In this document: positions 39,501-43,408 of the stretch, piece after piece
Position numbering within the stretch: position 1 is the stretch's first letter
How the letters are laid out: each line of letters opens with the position of its first letter
Assembly (NCBI GenBank): GCA_000507305.1
Contig: DF241015.1
Location: 7,119 to 71,118, forward strand
Length of the DNA: 64,000 nt
DNA from: Breviolum minutum Mf 1.05b.01
Taxonomy: Eukaryota; Sar; Dinophyceae; Suessiales; Symbiodiniaceae
Direction of reading: 5' to 3'
Translations under genes and position numbers: made by a program
The notes under the pieces: generated by a model
Database searches by the model: none
Told to the model about the DNA's origin: nothing
The model's input: only the letters and a program-made list of their open reading frames with translations

Positions 39501-42500
39501 AGAGACGTGACAAAAGTCAAGACATGTACTGCTTCCATTCATTACATTTGCACTTGACAAAGGGCAGGGCGCGTGTGCAGCCAACCTGGCAACGTCAACA
39601 AACCTGACAAAAGTCATCCGCCACGACCGCCACGGCCACCAAAGCAGCAGCAGCAGCAGCAACAACAACAACAACAACAACAGCAACAACAAAGGCAACG
39701 GCAACCGCAACACAAGCAACAGAAGCAACAGAAGCAACAACAACCACAAACATACATCCATAACCACAAGCCACAGCAGCAGCACCAACACCCAACGGCG
39801 CTGTCTACAGGTCGTGTCAGTTTTAGAGAAATTAGTGTGGCACCTGACGCCAGCTGTGAAATTTGTGTATCGAGAATCATGTTCAATAAAGTAATCATTT
39901 AATTCCATAAACTTCAATGATCTGAGCTTGCTGCCCATGAAATGCCAATCAAAGGTCTCTCATGCATGATTTCAGCCAGGCAAGAAAAGCGAGTCCCATC
40001 GAGAAAGCTGCGCAGGTGGGTTTGAGGTGATGATTCGGGCGAGAAGACCAGGTATACCAGGTATCAGTATGTATCAGTTAGGAAAATATTACATAAATAT
40101 CTGAGGGTGGTGCCTGAAAATTGTTGATATTTGTTGTTCACTTCCATTAACTCTTCACTCAGCAGTAACTACACACCTGAAGATCTATCATATCACAGGC
40201 TGAACGCCTACTCTCTCTGTTGTTTGTGTTTGTTTGCCACTGTTTGTCCCATTATTTGTTTGCTTGTTTGCCATGGGGTTTTTTGGACTTGCCGGCACTG
40301 CAGGCGCCCATGGCCAAGACGTTGCCGGGGCCATTGACGCAGGCCACTTGATGATGCTATATCGCATGTGTAGCAGCATAGCAACAATCCAAGATGCCAT
40401 TATGATGCCTATCTTGATTATATTAATTTGATGGTTTGTATTGAACCTTGATGGATTTCATTTTCCATTTCCCATTGCATGGAAGTCAGACGAATAAGGC
40501 CACAATTCCAAATTTTTAGAAAGCGCACTTTGTGAACAAGTTGGATAGTTTGGCCTTTTTTGGTGCTAGAGGCATCAGCAAAAAGTGGCCTGTCAATGCT
40601 TGACGAGCCAGTGCGGGCGCCCATCCTGGAATCATTTTGCTTATGAGCGGGCAGGCAAAACATTGGATGCAAAAAGGGATATTTCATTTCAGAGGAAGTA
40701 AAGTAGCTTTGCATCCAATAGATTTTCTGGTCCTAGATGATATACCTGTGATCGTTTTGGCTACATCCGAAAACCAAGCAACTTGAGGTTCCACAGGCCA
40801 CACCAGAGGCTGTGCCGCAGCAGGTAGGACTGGAGTGATGCTGCGCCACCTGCCAACTCACTGTCTTTGGGCAATTTCTGAGGCGCTTATCCCGAAGATG
40901 TTGCCCGATCCGCTGACGCAGGCACCAGAAGCTAGTCAATGACACTTGCATGTATAGTCACCTGTTCATGATGATACATGTTATCATGTTTATCAGTTTA
41001 TCATTTTGATATATTTTAAATTCGAATTGTTTTTTTGTTCTCTATTCATCCATGATCCAATAATATATCCTATCCTTACCCTTGTATGTAGCCTTCAGTG
41101 TCTACTGGGTAAGTCTAAGCATGTTTTTTTATTACATTGGCAGGGGACATTTGAATATGGAAATTGATAAAATTGGTTCCGGCTCTGTAAAAACGTTGGA
41201 AGGTATTCAATCTCATGTAGATTTCATGGTTACGGATGCTTGCATGCATGGGTCGTTCTCGTCTCGTGAGAGTTCCACAGGCCACACCAGAGGCTGTGCC
41301 GCAGCAGGTAGGACTGGAGTGATGCTGCGCCACCTGCCAACTCACTGTCTTTGGGCAATTTCTGAGGCACCTATTCCGAAGATGTTGCCCGATCCGCTGA
41401 TGCAGGCACCAGAAGCTAGTCAATGACACTTGCATGTATAGTCACCGAGTTTATAATGATACTTGTCCAAGAATATACCCTTACACTTGTATGTCGCCTT
41501 GAGCCTCTACTGGGTAGGGCAACGATATTCAAAAGTGGCATATCTTAAGCAACTACATTGGCAGTGGAAATTCACCAAAGATTGTCTGGCTGTAGTTACA
41601 AGACTGGGAGATCCGAACGCTTCAGCACAACTCTGCATAAGATGCAAGCAGAGCACAGACTTTGCAAAATGAGGAAGAAAAATATGCCGTTTCACATCCA
41701 AGTTGATTGTGGCTCTTTTGAAACTTGGGGTTTTCTCAAATTAAATCTGTGAGCCAGGACCGAAATAAGCGAATATCAATATATAGTAAGGAAGGTTGGA
41801 TAGTGGGTCAAGATAACGAAGCACTGCAAAAACCGATAAGGTGACACCCGAGAAAGATAAAGAGTCTCAATCTTACCATGTTTTTGGCCTCTTTTTCGAT
41901 TCTGATGGTGTGTCATGATGTCTCCTGTAGGTTCCCCAGGCTCCAGTGGAGGCTGTGCCCCAACAGGTGGGCCGTTAGTTGTGTGATTTGTAGGTTTCTA
42001 TACTACACTAGTCTACTCGTATGCTTATACTATAAGAGAATAATGAACATACGTAAACTTATATTATATGATCATACAACTCATACAATATACATGTATT
42101 TAATTATTTACTAGTTTTGTGATTATATATCATAATATATCATATATACGAGGAAACAAAACTCCTGAAATCCTGCCTCAAGTGCGCTCTACTATGAAGG
42201 GACCCCAAAAGTAGGGAGGCAGCAAGCTGAAGGACTTGATAAGTCAAGATGAAGAATCAGTCGGTTCATTTCTCTTGTACATTTCATATATTTCATTTAA
42301 TCTATATAGAGATGTGATCCCAACTACTAGGTATAGTTACTATAGTTGAATCTAGAATAGTCTAATTGGTTTTGGGCTTTGTGACACTGCTTTGCCATCA
42401 CGAATCCTTCGTTGCAGGCCAGCAAGAAATTGGGCATTGGTTCTTCCTTGTTTGATGACAAGCCTGCGCGGCTTTTCAGTGACAAGCCGGTGCGGCCAGA

Positions 42501-43408
42501 GAATTGGCGGCGGGAAACGGCTGCATCTCTTTTGACATTTTGTGCGTGTGCAGTATCAGTAAAAAACAATTGTGTGAAAAAACGCAACATCTCCCGTGAT
42601 GCATTTCATAATGACATCACTTTGACATTTAACGACTCGTTCACTTGAATTCAACTGCCAGCCTTTTCAAGTATCATTTGATATCACCTGATATTGCCAG
42701 GCATCTTCCCTTTTAGGCCTCTTCGGCGATGACGACGAGGACCTGTTGTGTTCTTTCAGGAGTCTAAAGTTCGTGCTTCAAGGAAACGTCTAAATCCCTC
42801 CTGATCCCTGCTGTTGGCGGTTGTCTCTTTATTCTCTTCAATGTCAATTATTGTTTCATGATGGTTTTGATAGGTCTTGATATTATCATGTATGCTATGA
42901 ACTGTATCATTTTGATTGTCCTTATTTAACTTATAGCTGGTGGAATCAGCCGGAACTCCACCTAGGCCTTGACATCAACAGGAATCAAATCATTCATTTT
43001 GGAGCACCAATTTCCAGGTATGTCTTTGGATGTTGAGAGGATGTTGAAAATGACTCTAGTGGAATGGTTGGCAAGCTAGGCGTTGTAAAAGTTTCATTTA
43101 AGTCTGTTCTACTGGCTTTAAAATTTCAAGTATGATGATTATGGAGCCTTGAGCACATCATGGATATATGATGTTGGATATTGGATATATTCTTGATGTA
43201 GACTGATGCCGAAAAGGCCAACTACTCAGAACTGTTTGAGTTCCTTTGGACAGGCCCCAATTTTTCTGGTCACATTTTTGGAGAACAGATGTCATAAGAC
43301 TGCAAGACAATCAATTTTTTTCCTGGCCAGGATCCACTCTTCAATGATGCTGCTTGCCTGCATGATCAGATAAAGCCTCGAAGTGAAGAGATGTTGCGCC
43401 ATGGATGA
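11186..43408 (+). CDS. LF-motif mini-exon gene (FAM21/WASHC2-like tail?), whole locus
   Basis: The gene is made of more than 45 very short exons on the + strand, most 24-72 nt and phase 0 at both ends. Recurring cassettes are named here: K (Lys/Gly), P (LFDDPLAGAKKTQ), Q (SSPSPAASLFDDEPRQ), S (LF.DGPSS), F (SFFDDEP), T (APVAKTLPGPLTQ), W (GKSG..DEP), V (VPKSAPEKAVPEQ), N (SKNLGFAASLFDDKP), X (AKKPIPVAKTTQ) and L (ASSLLGLFGDEDP). Strings of acidic LF motifs with Pro/Lys linkers are what the long disordered tail of FAM21/WASHC2 has, where each LFa motif binds the retromer subunit VPS35 and recruits the WASH complex to endosomes. A head exon reading NLAGQLSALLTRRGG fits only loosely with FADELAARI of FAM21. 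The identification is an inference. The same peptides encoded by different synonymous codons argue that the exons are real. The 5' end is unknown and the 3' end is tentative. Confidence 0.6.
11610..11677 (+). CDS. Mini-exon gene: candidate exon (68 nt)
   Basis: Starts after ATAACCAG with the AG|G context usual in dinoflagellates. Reads AEDPETAATVARPPLGEMRL and ends at a GTGGTT donor in phase 2. The next exon begins with the one base required, giving an uninterrupted join. Confidence 0.5.
12101..12189 (+). CDS. Mini-exon gene: head-like exon NLAGQLSALL (89 nt)
   Basis: Starts after TTCCCACAAG and ends at a GTAGAT donor. With the phase carried from the previous exon it reads RNLAGQLSALLTRRGG, then PIEVELGNKSNDLP. 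The amphipathic LAGQLSALL followed by RRGG is reminiscent of the SFADELAARIKGD motif before the LF-rich tail of FAM21. That comparison is from memory and weak. The open frame at 11766-12029 would lie in the intron. Confidence 0.5.
12613..12763 (+). CDS. Low-confidence exon candidate
   Basis: After CTACTCAG a + frame reads QSDRCLAPLHLPSMTVHQAA and continues to a GTGACG donor following AIAETP. Its starting phase does not match the previous exon, so it may be chance or part of an unseen exon set. Confidence 0.25.
13468..13553. mobile_element. M1 inverted-repeat element, copy 1 (introner-like)
   Basis: About 86 bp, bounded by GGTGGTTTCAA and TTGAAACCACC. The interior has TTTTCATCCCTATTTGGGGA and ends in TTTTTCAG just before the right repeat. 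A GTGGTG donor-like start and a TTTTTCAG acceptor-like end lie at the two edges. Two further copies at 16545 and 24648 share this structure. Confidence 0.75.
13865..13978 (+). CDS. Mini-exon gene: candidate exon (114 nt)
   Basis: Follows TTCCGAG and ends at a GTGAAT donor, phase 0 to 0. Peptide ASDEQCLELISLRCVSSWWR, then HQFARRIEPLHLGHCFGD. The minus strand also has an open frame here, so the strand is not certain. Confidence 0.35.
14829..14905 (+). CDS. Exon candidate, frame ambiguous
   Basis: Starts after a good TGATTGCAG acceptor. One frame gives KWYGSQTLTRIMEILRAAVK (an amphipathic helix with high G/C at third positions). Another gives WITDPDEDHGDFEGCSE (acidic). The first joins in phase to a possible next exon at about 14972 beginning CERLMPSEAFCHC. 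Not decisive. Confidence 0.35.
15435..15556. mobile_element. M3 inverted-repeat element, copy 1
   Basis: Ends are TACTGTTGATGGTTCAG and CTGAACCATCAACAGTA. The interior has CCAAGGCCAACCACCTGGGA and AATGGGAGAAACTACCAACC. The copy at 19556-19674 is almost identical, which points to recent activity. Non-coding. Confidence 0.8.
16154..16237 (+). CDS. Mini-exon gene: candidate LF exon GTLFHDED (84 nt)
   Basis: Starts after GGTTTTTTAG and ends at a GTCGCC donor, phase 0 to 0. Peptide LLGRCKETTSSGSGVPALHR followed by GTLFHDED, an LF-acidic motif like the later cassettes. A second frame (GDAKKPLPVGQVFQPYTEGP) is also open across the exon and to a GTGATG donor at 16254, so the frame choice rests on the LF motif. 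Confidence 0.4.
16545..16636. mobile_element. M1 inverted-repeat element, copy 2 (diverged)
   Basis: Left end GGTGGTTTCAAATA is intact. The right end is degenerate (GGGTGGCTCGACCACC). The interior keeps TTCACCCCTA and a TTTTTCAG before the right end. It lies directly after AACAAAG, with a GTGGTG start. Confidence 0.65.
17489..17673 (+). CDS. Exon candidate (185 nt), acidic
   Basis: A frame different from the longer open frame here reads DEHKNFELQENDFGRCRNAD, then RGCGDVPPIVHQEFEFNECC and LADDDEWRKECIPTRFAYEE, and ends at a GTATGA donor. The start is probably after AAATGAG. Its composition is protein-like and acidic. No family recognised. It may be part of the LF-motif gene or of something else. 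Confidence 0.45.
18072..18180. mobile_element. M2 inverted-repeat element, copy 1
   Basis: Begins GGTGTTCTATAAATAGGGGG and ends CCCCTATTTTCGGAAACACC, inserted beside a TA microsatellite. It shares AAAACCCTATTAAAA and GGATGATTTGGGGG with copies at 23437, 43961 and 63917. Confidence 0.75.
18189..18308 (+). CDS. Mini-exon gene: candidate exon (120 nt), Pro/Gly/Val-rich
   Basis: Starts after CCCAACTCAG and ends at a strong GTAAAG donor, phase 0 to 0. Reads VQPLHLFGPCRRPDVGAALD, then VPDVPGLAPKGVPSGSAAS. Third codon positions are very G/C-rich. The LF and the VP..AP linker recall the cassette types. It sits directly against the M2 element. Confidence 0.5.
19556..19674. mobile_element. M3 inverted-repeat element, copy 2
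   Basis: Ends TACTGTTGATGGTTCAG and GGATTTCTGAACCATCAACA. The interior is nearly identical to the copy at 15435-15556, with small indels (TATTTTTAACCCTGTAAATA here). Confidence 0.8.
19806..19918. mobile_element. M4 inverted-repeat element
   Basis: TACACCCTAGAAGATTAAC at the left pairs with GTTAATCTTCCGGGGTGTA at the right, about 113 bp in all, with an inner GGAACC/GGTTCC-like pairing. Only one copy is seen in the window. Non-coding. Confidence 0.6.
20148..20408. repeat. GAT/GAC microsatellite
   Basis: Near-pure GATGATGAC-type trinucleotide repeat. It gives a poly-Asp frame on + and a poly-His-like frame on -, both by composition. No splice sites or conserved flank argue for coding. Confidence 0.85.
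21514..21549 (+). CDS. Mini-exon V-type (36 nt)
   Basis: After ACCAGACAG; AAQAPPAAPVAK; donor GTGGCG; phase 0 to 0. First clear member of the Pro/Ala linker class. A donor at 21567 would extend it by VAIGK. Confidence 0.6.
21956..22003 (+). CDS. Mini-exon K1 (Lys/Gly)
   Basis: After TTTGTTGCAG; AKGKGKGKTKKPEP; 3' boundary uncertain (GTCGCT, or GC sites upstream). A paralogous exon is at 29391. The basic run contrasts with the acidic LF cassettes. Confidence 0.6.
22320..22384 (+). CDS. Mini-exon P1, SLFDDPLAGAKKTQ
   Basis: Likely acceptor ACCTCTCAG; RSGGSLFDDPLAGAKKTQ; donor GCAACC (a GC donor). The paralogue at 29880-29941 has the same peptide with other codons. FDDPL is close to the FDDPLNAF end of FAM21 as I remember it. 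Confidence 0.7.
22668..22718 (+). CDS. Mini-exon Q1, SSPSPAASLFDDEPRQ
   Basis: 51 nt, phase 0 to 0, after CATGTTTCAG, donor GCGGCC (GC). The paralogue at 30082 is the same length. Confidence 0.75.
22945..23001 (+). CDS. Mini-exon S1, KTSSSLFDDGPSS
   Basis: 57 nt, phase 0 to 0, after CGACAACAG, donor GTGGGG. Reads VTASPAKTSSSLFDDGPSS. Paralogue at 30674. Confidence 0.7.
23276..23329 (+). CDS. Mini-exon F1, SPPGGSFFDDEPLPK
   Basis: After GCACGCGAG; ASPPGGSFFDDEPLPKPK; donor GCCAAG (GC). Read through, the frame meets TAG at 23342, so the GC donor or an end of the protein must apply. The paralogue at 25219 also ends at a GC donor. Confidence 0.65.
23437..23550. mobile_element. M2 inverted-repeat element, copy 2 (best preserved)
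   Basis: TGGGTGTTTCCAAAAATAGG at the left pairs with CCATTTTCGGAAACACCTA at the right, flanked on both sides by TATATA. Inner repeats ATGGATGGTTTATAATGGAA and CCTATTAAAATGGATGG. Insertion at a TA-rich site suggests a Tc1/mariner-type mover. Confidence 0.8.
23680..24060. repeat. TCTA/CTAC tetranucleotide-rich stretch
   Basis: Irregular CTATCTACC repeats at about 23860-24050. No gene seen. It lies inside the intron between mini-exons F1 and T1. Confidence 0.7.
24183..24221 (+). CDS. Mini-exon T1, APIAKTLPGPLTQ
   Basis: 39 nt, phase 0 to 0, after TTCATGACAG, donor GTCCAG. First of nine T cassettes. Confidence 0.75.
24507..24551 (+). CDS. Mini-exon W1, ASPGKSGVSLFDDEP
   Basis: 45 nt, phase 0 to 0, after GTGCTGAAG, donor GTCTGG. 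An alternative donor 6 bases on would add VW. Confidence 0.75.
24648..24732. mobile_element. M1 inverted-repeat element, copy 3 (introner-like)
   Basis: GGTGGTTTCAA to TTGAAACCACC, 85 bp, with TTTTCATCCCTATTTGGGGA inside and TTTTTCAG next to the right end. Preceded by CTGCAAAG. Almost the same as the copy at 13468. Confidence 0.8.
25089..25124 (+). CDS. Mini-exon V1, VPKAAAAKIAPQ
   Basis: 36 nt, phase 0 to 0, after TCTTTCATTGGAG, donor GTGCGG. The upstream intron end is shared with V2 at 26036. Confidence 0.75.
25219..25269 (+). CDS. Mini-exon F2, SPPGKSFFDDDPPLPK
   Basis: 51 nt, phase 0 to 0, after CGTGATAG, donor GCTTCT (GC). Paralogue of F1. Confidence 0.65.
25653..25703 (+). CDS. Mini-exon W2, ASSGKSGVSLFDDEPMS
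   Basis: 51 nt, phase 0 to 0, after GTGCTGAAG, donor GTGCGG. Two codons longer than W1. Confidence 0.75.
26036..26071 (+). CDS. Mini-exon V2, VPQATAAKAAPQ
   Basis: 36 nt, phase 0 to 0, after TTTCATTGGAG, donor GTGGGG. Confidence 0.75.
26330..26377 (+). CDS. Mini-exon N1, GSKNLGIAASLFDDEP
   Basis: 48 nt, phase 0 to 0, after TTGCTACAG, donor GTGCGA. The shortest N cassette, with one LF motif. Later N exons have two. Confidence 0.75.
26378..27974 (+). repeat. Long intron with ACA/TAC microsatellites
   Basis: CAACAACATAC-type repeats at 26920-27180, pure ACT/TAC repeats at 27225-27490, AAC/CAA repeats at 27490-27720. The poly-Ser and poly-Val frames on the minus strand are composition only. 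No exon that I can support before 27975. Confidence 0.75.
27975..28010 (+). CDS. Mini-exon X1, AKKPIPVAKTTQ
   Basis: 36 nt, phase 0 to 0, after TTCATCCAG, donor GCTGGT (GC). A GT donor 9 bases on is an alternative. Confidence 0.65.
28608..28631 (+). CDS. Mini-exon L1, ASSLFGDE
   Basis: 24 nt, phase 0 to 0, after GGTGCTAG, donor GTGCTG. Extending to a GTTGAT donor gives ASSLFGDEVLW (33 nt). It would be the smallest exon in the gene. Confidence 0.6.
29391..29430 (+). CDS. Mini-exon K2 (Lys/Gly)
   Basis: After GCTTCTCGAG; AKGKGKGKAKTGT; paralogue of K1, 3' boundary uncertain. Confidence 0.6.
29880..29941 (+). CDS. Mini-exon P2, GLFDDPLAGAKKTQ
   Basis: After CTTCGGCAG; TPRSGGGLFDDPLAGAKKTQ; donor GCAGCG (GC). 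Paralogue of P1, one codon shorter. Confidence 0.7.
30082..30132 (+). CDS. Mini-exon Q2, SSPSPAATLFDEEPRQ
   Basis: 51 nt, phase 0 to 0, after GTATGCAAG, donor GCAGAT (GC). Paralogue of Q1. Confidence 0.75.
30487..30592. mobile_element. M5 inverted-repeat element, copy 1
   Basis: ACCCATAGCATCCATGTATG at the left pairs with CATACATGGATCCTATGGG at the right, with an inner TTACATTTGGTT/TGGTAAATGTA pairing. A partial copy is at 48645-48692. Confidence 0.7.
30674..30721 (+). CDS. Mini-exon S2, PKSGLFGDGPSS
   Basis: 48 nt, phase 0 to 0, after TGCCATGCAG, donor GTGTGG. Reads AAASPKSGLFGDGPSS. Paralogue of S1. Confidence 0.7.
31670..31708 (+). CDS. Mini-exon T2, APISKTLPGPLTQ
   Basis: 39 nt, phase 0 to 0, after GGCTGGCAG, donor GTGTTA. 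A later GTAAGT donor at about 31753 is an alternative end. Confidence 0.75.
32296..32334 (+). CDS. Mini-exon T3, APVAKTLPGPLTQ
   Basis: 39 nt, phase 0 to 0, after TGTGACAG, donor GCGCCA (GC). Confidence 0.75.
32470..32514 (+). CDS. Mini-exon W3, ASAGKSGLPFAEDEP
   Basis: 45 nt, phase 0 to 0, after ACAATGGAG, donor GTGTGG. Confidence 0.75.
32679..32717 (+). CDS. Mini-exon V3, VPKSAPEKAVPEQ
   Basis: 39 nt, phase 0 to 0, after TCCTTGTTGGGAG, donor GTGGGG. Confidence 0.75.
32988..33059 (+). CDS. Mini-exon N2, two LF motifs
   Basis: After TTTGGTTGCAG; GSKNIPAAASLFNEKPVGLF followed by GDKP; donor GTGCGG. A second DKP|GTGCGG 15 nt later is an alternative end. Phase 0 either way. Confidence 0.75.
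33317..33355 (+). CDS. Mini-exon L2, ASSLLGLFGDEDP
   Basis: 39 nt, phase 0 to 0, after GGTTGCCAG, donor GCGTGG (GC). An out-of-phase GT donor 4 bases on is less consistent. Confidence 0.7.
33617..33655 (+). CDS. Mini-exon T4, APVAKTVPGPLTQ
   Basis: 39 nt, phase 0 to 0, after CAGTGAGAG, donor GCGCCA (GC). Confidence 0.75.
33933..33977 (+). CDS. Mini-exon W4, ASSGKSGLPFADEEP
   Basis: 45 nt, phase 0 to 0, after ACAATGGAG, donor GTGTGG. Confidence 0.75.
34142..34180 (+). CDS. Mini-exon V4, VPKSAPEKAVPEQ
   Basis: 39 nt, phase 0 to 0, after TTGTTGGGAG, donor GTGGGA. Same peptide as V3 and V5. Confidence 0.75.
34747..35023. other. Assembly gap (277 N), probably hiding an N mini-exon
   Basis: The sequence up to the gap (GGATCGTTAGATGCTACTTC) equals the sequence 25 bases before mini-exon N2 at 32988. 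The missing copy is therefore expected just inside the gap. A CAA repeat follows the gap. Confidence 0.9.
35330..35482. repeat. Four spaced copies of an AATTTTTTTTTGATC motif
   Basis: The motif recurs at about 35333, 35396, 35443 and 35466, with GATCC or GATCTGG after the T-run. It lies in extra sequence that the parallel duplicated unit near 33.2 kb lacks, so it is part of an insertion. Confidence 0.7.
35565..35603 (+). CDS. Mini-exon L3, ASSLLGLFGDEDP
   Basis: 39 nt, identical peptide and donor (GCGTGG) to L2, after TTGTTGGCAG. Confidence 0.7.
35957..35998 (+). CDS. Mini-exon T5, APVAKKTVPGPLTQ
   Basis: 42 nt: one extra Lys codon (AAGAAG) compared with T4. Phase 0 to 0, after TGTGAGAG, donor GCGCAA (GC). 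A codon-sized insertion that keeps frame supports coding. Confidence 0.75.
36246..36290 (+). CDS. Mini-exon W5, ASAGKSGLPFAEDEP
   Basis: 45 nt, phase 0 to 0, after ACAATTGAG, donor GTGTGG. Confidence 0.75.
36437..36475 (+). CDS. Mini-exon V5, VPKSAPEKAVPEQ
   Basis: 39 nt, phase 0 to 0, after CTTGTTGGAG, donor GTGGGA. Confidence 0.75.
36823..36894 (+). CDS. Mini-exon N3, two LF motifs
   Basis: 72 nt, phase 0 to 0, after CTTCTTTACAG, donor GTAACG. Reads VSKNLGFAASLFDDKPVRLF then DDMP. Confidence 0.75.
37066..37098 (+). CDS. Mini-exon X2, AKGAIPVATAK
   Basis: 33 nt, phase 0 to 0, after CTGCTCCAG, donor GCAGGA (GC). Read on, the frame stays open (AGVQLLLEMPLF), so the end is uncertain. Confidence 0.55.
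37344..37376 (+). CDS. Mini-exon L4, ASSLLFADEAL
   Basis: 33 nt, phase 0 to 0, after TGTTTCTAG, donor GTGCGG. Lacks the GLFGDE core and is more diverged. Confidence 0.65.
38369..38407 (+). CDS. Mini-exon T6, APVPKTFPPPLTQ
   Basis: 39 nt, phase 0 to 0, after TTGGCTGGCAG, donor GTGCTA. Confidence 0.75.
38591..38635 (+). CDS. Mini-exon W6, ASAGKSRPPLLDHEP
   Basis: 45 nt, phase 0 to 0, after GTGCTGGAG, donor GTGTGG. The LF is replaced by LL. Confidence 0.7.
38815..38850 (+). CDS. Mini-exon V6, VLQPTPVEAAPQ
   Basis: 36 nt, phase 0 to 0, after CGTACAGTCGAG, donor GTTCGG. Confidence 0.7.
39356..39427 (+). CDS. Mini-exon N4, two LF motifs
   Basis: 72 nt, phase 0 to 0, after TTTGTGCAG, donor GTGCGG. 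Reads VSKNLGFAASLFDDKPVRLF then EDTP. Confidence 0.75.
39640..39795. repeat. CAG/CAA microsatellite
   Basis: Poly-Gln-type repeat in the intron between N4 and X3. The + poly-Gln frame and the minus Leu/Val frames follow from composition. Confidence 0.8.
39980..40015 (+). CDS. Mini-exon X3, ARKASPIEKAAQ
   Basis: 36 nt, phase 0 to 0, after TTTCAGCCAG, donor GTGGGT. Intermediate between the X and V types. Confidence 0.65.
40304..40342 (+). CDS. Mini-exon T7, APMAKTLPGPLTQ
   Basis: 39 nt, phase 0 to 0, after GCACTGCAG, donor GCCACT (GC). A TGA follows 2 codons on, so the exon must end near here. Confidence 0.75.
40572..40610 (+). CDS. Mini-exon W7, ASAKSGLSMLDEP
   Basis: 39 nt, phase 0 to 0, after GTGCTAGAG, donor GTGCGG. 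Two codons shorter than W1, frame kept. Confidence 0.7.
40788..40823 (+). CDS. Mini-exon V7, VPQATPEAVPQQ
   Basis: 36 nt, phase 0 to 0, after AGCAACTTGAG, donor GTAGGA. Confidence 0.7.
40883..40921 (+). CDS. Mini-exon T8, ALIPKMLPDPLTQ
   Basis: 39 nt, phase 0 to 0, after ATTTCTGAG, donor GCACCA (GC). The intron from V7 would be only 59 bp. Confidence 0.65.
41272..41307 (+). pseudogene. Mini-exon V8, duplicate with damaged acceptor
   Basis: Carries VPQATPEAVPQQ like V7, but the preceding bases are GTGAGA, not an AG. An AG|A or AG|T choice would shift the frame. Part of the 40.79/41.27 kb duplication. Probably skipped or dead. Confidence 0.5.
41367..41405 (+). CDS. Mini-exon T9, APIPKMLPDPLMQ
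   Basis: 39 nt, phase 0 to 0, after ATTTCTGAG, donor GCACCA (GC). Duplicate of T8 with Thr to Met. Confidence 0.6.
41931..41966 (+). CDS. Mini-exon V9, VPQAPVEAVPQQ
   Basis: 36 nt, phase 0 to 0, after TCTCCTGTAG, donor GTGGGC. Confidence 0.7.
42418..42489 (+). CDS. Mini-exon N5, two LF motifs
   Basis: 72 nt, phase 0 to 0, after CCTTCGTTGCAG, donor GTGCGG. Reads ASKKLGIGSSLFDDKPARLF then SDKP. Confidence 0.75.
42701..42747 (+). CDS. Mini-exon L5, ASSLLGLFGDDDEDL(F)
   Basis: 47 nt, after ATTGCCAG, donor GTGTTC in phase 2. With the first base of the next exon (C) the split codon becomes TTC, completing LFGDDDEDLF, a textbook LF-acidic-LF motif. It is the only cassette exon that leaves phase 0, as expected where the array passes into the C-terminus. 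Confidence 0.65.
42937..43017 (+). CDS. Mini-exon gene: C-terminal exon 1
   Basis: After AACTTATAG; WWNQPELHLGLDINRNQIIH then FGAPIS; donor GTATGT, phase 2. It joins in phase to L5 and to the exon at 43202. Confidence 0.5.
43202..43253 (+). CDS. Mini-exon gene: C-terminal exon 2
   Basis: After CTTGATGTAG; in the phase-consistent frame LMPKRPTTQNCLSSFGQ with donor GCCCCA (GC). Another frame (TDAEKANYSELFEFLWTG) looks equally protein-like and ends in a TAA at 43295. The phase favours the first. Confidence 0.4.

Noticed and set aside
39573-39902. Poly-Gln + frame
   Set aside because: CAG/CAA microsatellite inside an intron of the mini-exon gene.
43202-43297. TDAEKANYSELFEFLWTG frame as the C-terminus
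   Set aside because: Good protein character, but its phase does not join to the exon ending at 43017; not excluded.
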